In this document: one piece after another, positions 1 to 5,650 of the stretch
Numbering within the stretch: position 1 is the first letter of the stretch
Layout: each line of letters starts with the position of its first letter
NCBI GenBank assembly: GCA_007121695.1
Contig: SKKC01000016.1
Location: 1 to 7,567, forward strand
Source: Spirochaetales bacterium
GTDB taxonomy: Bacteria; Spirochaetota; Spirochaetia; DSM-27196; SKKC01
Direction: 5' to 3'
DNA length: 7,567 nt
The notes under the pieces: model-generated
Told to the model about the DNA's origin: nothing
What the model saw: the letters and a program-made list of their open reading frames with translations, nothing else
Database searches by the model: none
Program-made: the position numbers and the translations under genes

Positions 1-231
1 TCGACCGACGTTCGCGAGCCCGATTGAGTTCAGCAGCCCCGATGTCGTCTCGATTATTCGAGGGATAGCATTGCCCGGACGGGGTTCCCATGTTACAGCC
101 TTGGTAAAGAGGGCGCCAATACTGTTCAGATCGATAAGTTTCTCGTATTCACTGCCGTAACCAAAGGTTCCGGATGCTACTCCGACCGGATTCGGTATCC
201 GGCACGTGCCGACACGTACGCTCAGGTCCAT
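1..231 (-). CDS. pyrD: Dihydroorotate dehydrogenase B, catalytic subunit (PyrD, class 1B), N-terminal part
   Basis: This is the 5' part (77 codons) of the FMN-containing catalytic subunit that oxidises dihydroorotate to orotate in pyrimidine synthesis, in the cytoplasm. Reading the minus strand from the ATG at 231 gives a protein starting MDLSVRVG, followed by family landmarks: ASGTFGYGSEYEKL, FTKAVTWEPRPGN, then ETTSGLLNSIGLANVG at the left edge. The FTK lysine and the LLNS asparagine belong to the FMN/substrate site of class 1 enzymes. The class 1B assignment rests mainly on the adjoining pyrK; the catalytic cysteine region lies outside the window. The start overlaps the 3' end of pyrK by 10 nt and has a GGGAG ribosome-binding site (237-241) 5 nt upstream, so translational coupling is likely. 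The gene is cut by the window edge and shows no sign of damage. Confidence 0.95.
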   Translation of the reverse strand, partial: MDLSVRVGTCRIPNPVGVASGTFGYGSEYEKLIDLNSIGALFTKAVTWEPRPGNAIPRIIETTSGLLNSIGLANVGR

Positions 232-1001
232 ACGATCTCCCGGGAGTCAAAGATCGGCCCTTCCGTACAGACACGCGCGTACCGTTTCGGGTCGTGAATC
301 GGTATCACACAGCCCATGCAGGCTCCGACCGCGCAGCCCATGGTCTGTTCGATGCTGACCCAGCACTGTCTCTGTGTGTTTTCTGCATGAACGGCGAGCG
401 CACTCAGCATGGGCATGGGTCCACAGGCGAAATATTCCGATTTCTCGACAGTTCCCGATCGCTCGTAGTCGACAAGTGCATCGATCGTCGTTCCGTGGAA
501 GCCCTTACTGCCGTCGTCGGTGGCGATAATGGTTTCGACCTGCTCGAGTATGGGGATGTCCGGAATCAGCGAGGCGTCACGGGCTCCGAGAAGCAGGAGC
601 GGCTGTCTGTCGAGTGCTGACAGGGCTTCGGCGAGAAAGAACATGGGGCCCATACCGATACCACCAGCGAGTAAGACAGGACGATGGTCTTCGGTAGCAG
701 CCGGAAACGCCTTTCCAAGCGGTGCGAGCAGATCCAGCTGATCGCCCGTCTGCATGGTCGACAGATACCGGGTTACCTCGCCTCGACGTTCGTAGATAAC
801 TTCTATCGTCGAGTCGCCCTTGCTGTAACTGCTGACCGCAAACGGGCGACGTAGCAACGCGCGGGTTCCTGCCGGCGGGCGAATCGTGAGAAACTGCCCG
901 GGAAGCGGCGCCGGATATTGATCCGGCCACAGCAACCGCATGCAGTAGTACTTCTCGCATATCGGGTAATTCTGGAGAACGGTGCTCGGGAAGTGTTCCA
1001 T
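222..1001 (-). CDS. pyrK: Dihydroorotate dehydrogenase B, electron transfer subunit (PyrK)
   Basis: This FAD and [2Fe-2S] subunit passes electrons from the PyrDB FMN to NAD+. The 259-aa protein has the usual family length. It shows an N-terminal ferredoxin-reductase-like FAD domain with the RRPFAVSS motif (residues 51-58), a nucleotide-binding domain with LAGGIGMGPM (111-120) and CGPMPML (193-199), and a C-terminal iron-sulfur motif with cysteines 223, 228, 231 and 245 (pattern C-x4-C-x2-C-x13-C, ending VCTEGPIF). The open frame continues upstream to 1277, but that would run into the divergent cyclase gene and adds no family sequence. The ATG at 1001 starts a protein that matches PyrK from its first residues. 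The ribosome-binding site is weak: an AGGA lies 14 nt before the start. It is the first gene of a pyrK-pyrD operon. No attenuator or PyrR-type leader is obvious in the short upstream region. Confidence 0.95.
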   Translation of the reverse strand: MEHFPSTVLQNYPICEKYYCMRLLWPDQYPAPLPGQFLTIRPPAGTRALLRRPFAVSSYSKGDSTIEVIYERRGEVTRYLSTMQTGDQLDLLAPLGKAFPAATEDHRPVLLAGGIGMGPMFFLAEALSALDRQPLLLLGARDASLIPDIPILEQVETIIATDDGSKGFHGTTIDALVDYERSGTVEKSEYFACGPMPMLSALAVHAENTQRQCWVSIEQTMGCAVGACMGCVIPIHDPKRYARVCTEGPIFDSREIVWT

Positions 1002-1044
1002 AGTCGCTGGTATGATCCTGTGTCGCGATCGTAATCCGAACGGC

Positions 1045-1073
1045 TTGCGACTGTAAATAACAGGGCCTATACT
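1045..1073 (+). promoter_or_regulatory. Candidate sigma70-type promoter of the diguanylate cyclase gene
   Basis: TTGCGA (1045-1050) and TATACT (1068-1073) are separated by exactly 17 bp, in the 108-bp gap between divergent pyrK and the cyclase gene. The -35 box matches the consensus at 4 of 6 bases and the -10 box at 5 of 6. The predicted transcript would start near 1080, about 30 nt before the ATG at 1110. An AAGGA (1091-1095) in that leader is 14 nt from the start, rather far for an efficient ribosome-binding site. No equally good promoter was seen for pyrK on the other strand. Confidence 0.55.
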
Positions 1074-1109
1074 GTGCTCAAGTATCGATAAAGGATTACA
1101 AAAATCGCA

Positions 1110-2768
1110 ATGGTGAATAACCGTGCCGAACATCTGAAGAAGCGCATGCAGATTCTGACGGAGTCTTTTGTTGCAAACCTTCCCTCGCGTCTCGAAGAAC
1201 TGCAGACGCTGATCGTTGCCTCGCTTTCCTCGCCAGATGATCATGACACCCTGTTTAGCGCCCGCATGTCCGCGCACAAGATTGCCGGAGGCGCAGGTAC
1301 ATTCGGTTTTGACGACCTGGGCAACGTGTGTCGCAGTATCGAAAACCTGCTTGACCCGACCGAAACCGATCTGAACAGTACGGAAAGCAAGGCTGCCTTG
1401 ATGCGTTACAGCGAGGAGCTCGCAACCGTTCCGCTGGGATCGGACAACGAGCTGGCTGAGGTTGAAGTGCTCGAATCGTTTTCCGAGGATGCTGAAGGAT
1501 CACCCGAAGTGGAAGCCGCAACACACGAACACATACTTGTGCTCGACAGGACCGTGACTGATTCCGAGAATCTTGTTCAGCAGCTGAAGCACTTCGGTCT
1601 TCAGGCAACCTGCGTCACGACCATACAGGAGGTCGAGTCGTATCTCTCGAACGACTGTCTGGTGATTCTCTGCGCTGACCTGGACACCATACGGGAGCTC
1701 GACACGACCAGGGCTCTTCGCACGCTGGTAGATGCGCACGAACACAGATTCTCGTGGATAGCAATGGCTGAAGCAGACGGTTTTGAGCAACGCATAGACG
1801 CTGTACGCCGCGGGGCGGTGGAGTTTTTTATACAACCGGTCGATGTGTCCGAGCTCATGGATAAAATTCGCAGCGTCGTATCGCTTGCACACCCCGAACC
1901 GATACATGTTCTGATCGTCGACGACGATATAGACCAGGTTTCTGCAACGGCGTACACGCTTCAACAGGCGGGCATGATCACTTCGGTGGCTTCGAATCCC
2001 GCACAGGTTTTTTCGATAATGATCGAGGCGAAACCGGAACTCGTGATCATGGACATGTACATGCCTGAATGCACAGGCATAGAACTTGCCCGACTCATAC
2101 GACAACAGAAGTCATTCGTCGGCATTCCCATCATCTTTCTGTCTGTCGAGTCGGATACCGCCAGGCACATCGACGCAATGAGCGAGGGGGGCGACGACTT
2201 TCTCGTGAAGCCCGTTCGTGCCGAGTACCTAGTCGGCAAAATACGCATGCGGGCGAACAGGGCGCGCGAAATGCGCTTTTTCATGGAGCACGACTCGCTG
2301 ACCGGTCTGTTGAATCATTCGCACCTGAAACAGCGTCTGAGCGAGGAGATACACAGAGCGTCGCGCATCGGAACGAATCTGACCTTCGCCATGATCGATC
2401 TGGATCATTTCAAGTCTGTAAACGATACCTACGGACACCTGACTGGGGATCGTGTTCTGAAGAGTCTGAGTCGGATGCTGCAGGACCGGCTTCGCAAAAC
2501 GGATACGATCGGGCGATATGGGGGTGAAGAGTTTGGTGTCATACTGTTTCACGCAACCATCGCTGACGCACGCGAGATCATGAACGATCTCAGAGAGTCC
2601 TTTGCACAGGTTACGCATCACGCCACGAACGGACAGTTCAGGGTGACCTTCAGTTGTGGACTTGCGGCCTATCCCGAGCTTGCCGACGCAAAGCTGCTCG
2701 GAGATACTGCAGACAAGGCTCTGTACCGTGCGAAGGAGTCCGGCCGTAACCGTGTTGTCGCGGGATAG
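1110..2768 (+). CDS. Multidomain diguanylate cyclase: HPt, pseudo-receiver, receiver, GGDEF
   Basis: A predicted cytoplasmic two-component output protein that makes cyclic di-GMP from two GTP; no membrane segment is visible. Domains in order: an HPt four-helix domain (about 1-110) with the phosphorylatable His56 in SAHKIAGGAGTFGF; a receiver-like domain (about 140-258); a canonical receiver (about 265-385) with acidic DDD at 271-273, phosphoacceptor Asp315 in VIMDMYMPE and Lys367 in LVKPV; and a C-terminal GGDEF domain (about 392-552) with DSLTGLLN, the metal-binding region FAMIDLDHFKSVND and active site GGEEF (471-475). RKTD (462-465), five residues before the active site, fits the inhibitory I-site RxxD, so product feedback is likely. 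The first receiver-like domain lacks key residues: a cysteine (188) aligns with the phosphoacceptor position and Gln242 replaces the lysine. No kinase domain is present, so phosphate must come from elsewhere. The gene probably shares a transcript with the downstream gene, 45 bp away. Confidence 0.93.
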   Translation: MVNNRAEHLKKRMQILTESFVANLPSRLEELQTLIVASLSSPDDHDTLFSARMSAHKIAGGAGTFGFDDLGNVCRSIENLLDPTETDLNSTESKAALMRYSEELATVPLGSDNELAEVEVLESFSEDAEGSPEVEAATHEHILVLDRTVTDSENLVQQLKHFGLQATCVTTIQEVESYLSNDCLVILCADLDTIRELDTTRALRTLVDAHEHRFSWIAMAEADGFEQRIDAVRRGAVEFFIQPVDVSELMDKIRSVVSLAHPEPIHVLIVDDDIDQVSATAYTLQQAGMITSVASNPAQVFSIMIEAKPELVIMDMYMPECTGIELARLIRQQKSFVGIPIIFLSVESDTARHIDAMSEGGDDFLVKPVRAEYLVGKIRMRANRAREMRFFMEHDSLTGLLNHSHLKQRLSEEIHRASRIGTNLTFAMIDLDHFKSVNDTYGHLTGDRVLKSLSRMLQDRLRKTDTIGRYGGEEFGVILFHATIADAREIMNDLRESFAQVTHHATNGQFRVTFSCGLAAYPELADAKLLGDTADKALYRAKESGRNRVVAG

Positions 2769-2792
2769 GCACGCGCGAGGAAAGGCACGCGC
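2768..2792 (+). repeat. Short direct repeat between the cyclase gene and its downstream neighbour
   Basis: The 9-mer GGCACGCGC occurs at 2768-2776 and again at 2784-2792, just after the cyclase stop codon and before the ribosome-binding site of the next gene. The two copies are 16 bp apart from start to start. This may be a small local duplication; no function is apparent. Confidence 0.4.
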
Positions 2793-2813
2793 CATACGAG
2801 GAGTGAAACACAT

Positions 2814-3584
2814 ATGAAACCGCGAATTGATTCAGCTGTACAGTTTGTAACGAAGGTCGTATCTCAATGGGAAAGCGTCAGGACCGTAACGGTCATCGAT
2901 AACGAAACGGAAATAGACGACCCGTATTTCTATCTGAGTTTTGACGTGTTCATAGACGGCGAGGTACCGGACGAAGCTGCCCGCGAACAGGCATTCAGCG
3001 GATGCGCAGCATTCGAAGCGACGAAACTCGGAACGAAAGACAGATTTCTCTTCGACGAGCTTCCGGTACGTCTCGAGTATAAACAGCAGGCGCGTATGGA
3101 CGCGCTGCTTCAGTCTGGTGCGGACGCGTCGTTCGTCGCGTCCCGCGATACCGGGACCTACCTGTTTTACCGTCTCCTGAATGGACGCATTCTGCTGGAT
3201 CGAACCGGCTGGATGGACACGGTTCGTCCGAAGATAACGAACTTGCCGGAAGCGTTCTGGATTTCGCTCCGTGAAGGTTACGTCTCGCGGACCGAACACG
3301 ATCTGTCGGATCTGTCCGCCGCGCAGATACGCGACGACCGGCTGTTCTTTTTTCTCGCGCTCAGTGCCTTGCTCAAGGACGCCATGAGCTGCGTGTACGC
3401 CGAAAATCGCGCCTTTGAGCCGCCTCCGCGGTTCCTGTGGGCGACGCTCAAGGAACTCCCATCGCTGCCGGAGCAGTTTGTGACCCGATTCACGTACCTG
3501 TACACCGCCCGCGACAGCCAGGATATGGCGAGAACCCGCGAGATTGCCGAACTCGTGGTTCGATCGCTCATGTACGCGTCGTAG
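2814..3584 (+). CDS. Conserved-looking protein of unknown function, possibly nucleotidyltransferase-like
   Basis: A 256-aa soluble protein with no signal peptide or membrane segment, and I cannot assign it with certainty. The ATG at 2814 is supported by GAGGAG (2798-2803), 10 nt upstream. The N-terminal half (about 1-130) looks alpha/beta, with an acidic strand LSFDVFIDGE (41-50), KDRFLF (75-80) and LPVRLEYK (83-90). Strands with Asp44, Asp48 and Glu88 are loosely reminiscent of a nucleotidyltransferase fold, but the standard G-S...DxD signature is not visible. The C-terminal half (about 140-256) is mostly helical, with LPEAFW (144-149), EHDLSDLSAAQIRDDRLFF (161-179), AENRAFEPPPRF (196-207) and a final helix. 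Composition and codon use look like its neighbours. It follows the cyclase by 45 bp in the same direction with no terminator between, so co-transcription is likely and a link to cyclic di-GMP signalling is possible, but this is inference. The nucleotidyltransferase idea is low confidence. Confidence 0.85.
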   Translation: MKPRIDSAVQFVTKVVSQWESVRTVTVIDNETEIDDPYFYLSFDVFIDGEVPDEAAREQAFSGCAAFEATKLGTKDRFLFDELPVRLEYKQQARMDALLQSGADASFVASRDTGTYLFYRLLNGRILLDRTGWMDTVRPKITNLPEAFWISLREGYVSRTEHDLSDLSAAQIRDDRLFFFLALSALLKDAMSCVYAENRAFEPPPRFLWATLKELPSLPEQFVTRFTYLYTARDSQDMARTREIAELVVRSLMYAS

Positions 3585-3599
3585 CCGCACCGGTTCGGC
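3584..3599. repeat. Near-perfect palindrome in the convergent intergenic gap
   Basis: A 16-bp sequence starting GCCGCACC and ending GGTTCGGC is palindromic except for one symmetric pair of mismatched positions. It lies in the 27-bp gap between the converging unknown gene and the Rrf2 gene. It could form a small hairpin in either transcript and help termination in both directions, but no T-run follows on either strand, so I do not call it an intrinsic terminator. Confidence 0.35.
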
Positions 3600-3611
3600 G
3601 TGATCCTGGCG

Positions 3612-4025
3612 CTATATGGAATAGGTCAACTGTTGACTGTGTTTCACCTGATCGAGCGCCAGCTTGTCGAGCGTAAGATTCAGTTTCTCGTGAAGCATAC
3701 CAGAGACATCGTTCCAGAAAAAGGACAGGGTATCGGCGCAGGAGTTATCCGGAGTGACCTCCAGCGGTCCTTCCAGGTGCTGGAGAATCTCAAGAACGGT
3801 AATCTGAGCCGGGTTCCGCGCGAGCGAGTATCCGCCGTGCGCGCCCCGGAAGCTTTCGACCAGGCCGGCCTTCTTGAGCATGACCAGAATCTGCTCAAGA
3901 TAGTGCTGGGGTATGCTGTGCGGCTTCGCGATGGCCTTGATCTGTGTCGATCCCTGTTGCCACCGGTTCGCAAGTTCGACCATTGCCGTCAAACCATATA
4001 CACCTTTCGCTGATACACTAAACAC
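3612..4025 (-). CDS. Rrf2-family transcriptional regulator, CymR-like, without Fe-S cysteines
   Basis: A 137-aa winged-helix DNA-binding repressor of the Rrf2 family. The N-terminus VSAKGVYGLTAMVELA (4-19), the helix-turn-helix region with IPQHYLEQIL (38-47), the wing motif ESFRGAHGGYSLAR (57-70) and ITVLEILQHLEGPL (75-88) are strongly diagnostic. IscR, NsrR and RsrR use a set of cysteines in the 90-105 region to hold an iron-sulfur cluster; this protein has one cysteine in total (Cys96), so it cannot make the standard ligand set. The C-terminal end, FWNDVSGMLHEKLNLTLDKLA (103-123), resembles the cysteine-metabolism regulator CymR, which senses through a partner protein rather than a cluster. 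CymR-like control of sulfur genes is therefore a hypothesis; no sulfur gene is in the window. The start is GTG, chosen because it gives the standard Rrf2 N-terminus and has a near-perfect ribosome-binding site. It is likely monocistronic with its own promoter. Confidence 0.93.
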   Translation of the reverse strand: MFSVSAKGVYGLTAMVELANRWQQGSTQIKAIAKPHSIPQHYLEQILVMLKKAGLVESFRGAHGGYSLARNPAQITVLEILQHLEGPLEVTPDNSCADTLSFFWNDVSGMLHEKLNLTLDKLALDQVKHSQQLTYSI

Positions 4026-4030
4026 AGGCG

Positions 4031-4039
4031 TTCCTCCTC
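4031..4039 (-). promoter_or_regulatory. Strong Shine-Dalgarno that sets the GTG start of the Rrf2 gene
   Basis: On the minus strand GAGGAGGAA lies here, with its GGAGG core 7 nt before the GTG at 4025. It is the strongest ribosome-binding site in the window and decides the start in favour of GTG. Confidence 0.85.
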
Positions 4040-4060
4040 GTCGCAGACAGCTGCGCGCAC

Positions 4061-4095
4061 GGTACTCTTAATCTTATGTCTTAAAGTAGAGTACC
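4061..4095. promoter_or_regulatory. Inverted repeat, candidate operator for the Rrf2 regulator
   Basis: GGTACTCT (4061-4068) and AGAGTACC (4088-4095) are perfect 8-bp inverted arms around a 19-bp AT-rich spacer, 36 bp before the Rrf2 start codon. The spacer also holds two direct copies of TCTTAA (4066-4071 overlapping the left arm, and 4079-4084). One arm overlaps the proposed -10 box of the Rrf2 gene, so binding there would block transcription; many Rrf2 regulators control their own promoter. An RNA hairpin in the leader is an alternative, but the 19-nt loop argues against it being the main role. Confidence 0.5.
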
Positions 4096-4116
4096 TTCTG
4101 AAATACGTAACGTCAA
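4088..4116 (-). promoter_or_regulatory. Candidate promoter of the Rrf2 gene
   Basis: On the minus strand TTGACG (4116-4111) matches the -35 consensus at 5 of 6 bases. It is followed after 17 bp by TACTCT (4093-4088), which fits only the minimal TAnnnT form of a -10 box. Transcription would start near 4081, giving a leader of about 55 nt that carries the strong ribosome-binding site. The weak -10 overlapped by the inverted repeat is consistent with a regulated promoter. The 4026-4165 gap is clearly more AT-rich than the flanking genes. Confidence 0.45.
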
Positions 4117-4165
4117 GGCGTACAATTTAATCGTATAATCTATTCTCAGGTAAAATTTACGATGA

Positions 4166-5578
4166 TCACCCAAAATTCTCGATCGCATCCTGAATTTCGC
4201 CACGAGGCCAGTCCTGAAGGCAGCCGAAACCCGGAAGAAACACCCAGGAAGCGTGTCTCAGGCGGTCTCCCCGAGCGACCCGCGCTGCGGCTGTCGGCCC
4301 GTAGGTCCGTATCAGTTTCTGTATCAGGGTCGACTCCGCCGCTTCGTATTCACGAGTCCCGGCGCAATGGTCGCAGCCCGCACATCCGTCGCTGCGTGCG
4401 CCGAATGCCTCGAGGATGGACTCCCGACGACACCTGTCGTCGTACATGAACTTCTCCATTCGAGTGTCGGTTGCTGGTTGTCCGGAACCGTTTCGACCCG
4501 GTGCGACCAGGAGGATTGCAGAAGCAGCCTGTTTGTCGCGGCCCGCTCGACCCGCTTCCTGCACGTAGGCTTCTATTGTCGACGGCGCCTGCGTATGCAC
4601 GACGGTTCGTATGTTACTTTTATCGACGCCCATACCGTACGCACACGTCGCACACAATACCGCATCGTCGGCACGAAAGAACCACTCTTCGATGCGTGTG
4701 CGTTCGTCCGACGGTAGACCTGCGTGATACGCACGGACGTTCCTGATCCGCGTATGTGCGGATAAATGCCGTGCGACGCGCTCGGTTTCGCCACGGGTTC
4801 GGCAGAATACGATTGCGGGGAGTTGAAAGGCGTCCCCGGCCTTGTGCACGAGAAATGGATCGGGTTCGGGACAGACGTACGCGTATTGAAAGCCCTCAGT
4901 GAGGCTGTGGAGGACGCTTACGACGGGAATGACGGTATATCGCAGCTCCGGGCGGTCGGGATGCGCAATAATGTGATGCACCGGTTCATGTTCAAAGAGT
5001 GTTTCGCCGAGCCCGGAGAGCGTGCGGGCCGACGCGGTCGCCGTGAACGCCACGACTACCGGCAGGTTTCGCAACAGGCTGCCGAGTTTCAGGTAGGATT
5101 CACGGAAACTGCTGCCCCATTCCGTGACACAATGTGCTTCATCGATTACCGCAAGCCCGAACCCGCATGCTTCGACAGCCTCTCGACCGAAGGAACTGTC
5201 GAGTACTTCCGGACTCGCGAGTACGGCGTCGAGATCTCCGGTCCTGCAGGTCTGTACGATGTCGCTTCGTTCCCGTTTCGTCTGCCCGCCCCGGAATACC
5301 GCGATTCTGAGTCCCGCCTCCCGCATGCGGCGTTGCTGGTCGGCGATCAGCGACAGTAAGGGGTATACGATAAGCGTAGGCTTCTCGAGAATCGAGGCCG
5401 GAAGCTGGAAACAGAGGCTCTTCCCACCGCCGGTCGGCAGAACCGCTACGAGTCTCCGGGCATGTTCCTCGTCCCCCCGGCACGCATTGAGTATTGTTCC
5501 TGCCACCAGACGCTGGTAGGGGTACAGCGAACGCGTTCCGAAGCGCGAGCGTGCCTCGTCTAACAGATAGTCGTTCAT
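4166..5578 (-). CDS. recQ: RecQ-family ATP-dependent DNA helicase, short form without HRDC
   Basis: A superfamily 2 helicase that unwinds DNA 3' to 5' in recombination and repair. All helicase motifs are present: YPYQRL (19-24, motif 0), Walker A LPTGGGKS (47-54), PLLSLIADQ (73-81), DEAH (146-149) with the RecQ aromatic-rich loop CVTEWGSSFRESY (150-162), FTATAS (178-183), IVFCRTR (256-262), AYGMGVDKSNIRTVVH (313-328) and QEAGRAGRD (340-348). The zinc-binding cysteines 383, 399, 402 and 405 have a spacing close to that of E. coli RecQ. The protein is 470 aa against about 600 in E. coli; only about 65 residues follow the zinc site, so the HRDC domain is absent and the winged-helix region is reduced or divergent. 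The ATG at 5578 gives a normal N-terminus, but I see no ribosome-binding site or convincing promoter before it. The stop at 4166 is 140 bp before the Rrf2 gene. Confidence 0.93.
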   Translation of the reverse strand: MNDYLLDEARSRFGTRSLYPYQRLVAGTILNACRGDEEHARRLVAVLPTGGGKSLCFQLPASILEKPTLIVYPLLSLIADQQRRMREAGLRIAVFRGGQTKRERSDIVQTCRTGDLDAVLASPEVLDSSFGREAVEACGFGLAVIDEAHCVTEWGSSFRESYLKLGSLLRNLPVVVAFTATASARTLSGLGETLFEHEPVHHIIAHPDRPELRYTVIPVVSVLHSLTEGFQYAYVCPEPDPFLVHKAGDAFQLPAIVFCRTRGETERVARHLSAHTRIRNVRAYHAGLPSDERTRIEEWFFRADDAVLCATCAYGMGVDKSNIRTVVHTQAPSTIEAYVQEAGRAGRDKQAASAILLVAPGRNGSGQPATDTRMEKFMYDDRCRRESILEAFGARSDGCAGCDHCAGTREYEAAESTLIQKLIRTYGPTAAARVARGDRLRHASWVFLPGFGCLQDWPRGEIQDAIENFG

Positions 5579-5610
5579 ATCAGTCTATACGCCCGGACGG
5601 ATGCGCTTGA

Positions 5611-5639
5611 TTGCGATTAAAAAACCTGATCGGTATAAT
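5611..5639 (+). promoter_or_regulatory. Near-consensus promoter of the amylosucrase gene
   Basis: TTGCGA (5611-5616) and a perfect TATAAT (5634-5639) are 17 bp apart, in the 72-bp gap between divergent recQ and the amylosucrase gene. The -35 hexamer is identical to that of the promoter before the cyclase gene. With usual spacing, transcription would start at about 5645-5648, only a few nucleotides before the ATG at 5651. Confidence 0.7.
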
Positions 5640-5650
5640 CATGGCATATC

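Noticed and set aside
1002..1277. N-terminal extension of pyrK to an upstream start at 1277
   Set aside because: It would run through the divergent promoter and the first 168 bp of the cyclase gene, and the added residues have no PyrK character. The ATG at 1001 gives the normal length.
3585..3611. Bidirectional intrinsic terminator between the convergent genes
   Set aside because: There is a small palindrome, but the stem is imperfect and no T-run follows it in either direction.
3600..4013. A 137-codon plus-strand open frame across the Rrf2 gene
   Set aside because: The minus strand encodes an unmistakable Rrf2 protein with a strong ribosome-binding site; this is its shadow.
4134..4139. Perfect TATAAT on the plus strand, which could drive an antisense RNA into the 3' end of recQ
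   Set aside because: The hexamer 17 bp upstream (CGTCAA) does not resemble a -35 box, and the region is AT-rich enough for chance matches. The plus-strand frame starting at 4162 is a shadow of recQ.
4766..5359. A 197-codon plus-strand open frame
   Set aside because: It lies entirely opposite the RecQ helicase motifs on the minus strand. Its product has no recognisable features and it has no ribosome-binding site.
5579..5600. recQ promoter with TATAGA (5589-5584, minus strand) giving a leaderless recQ mRNA
   Set aside because: There is no acceptable -35 box at 16-18 bp, so the single weak -10-like hexamer is not enough.
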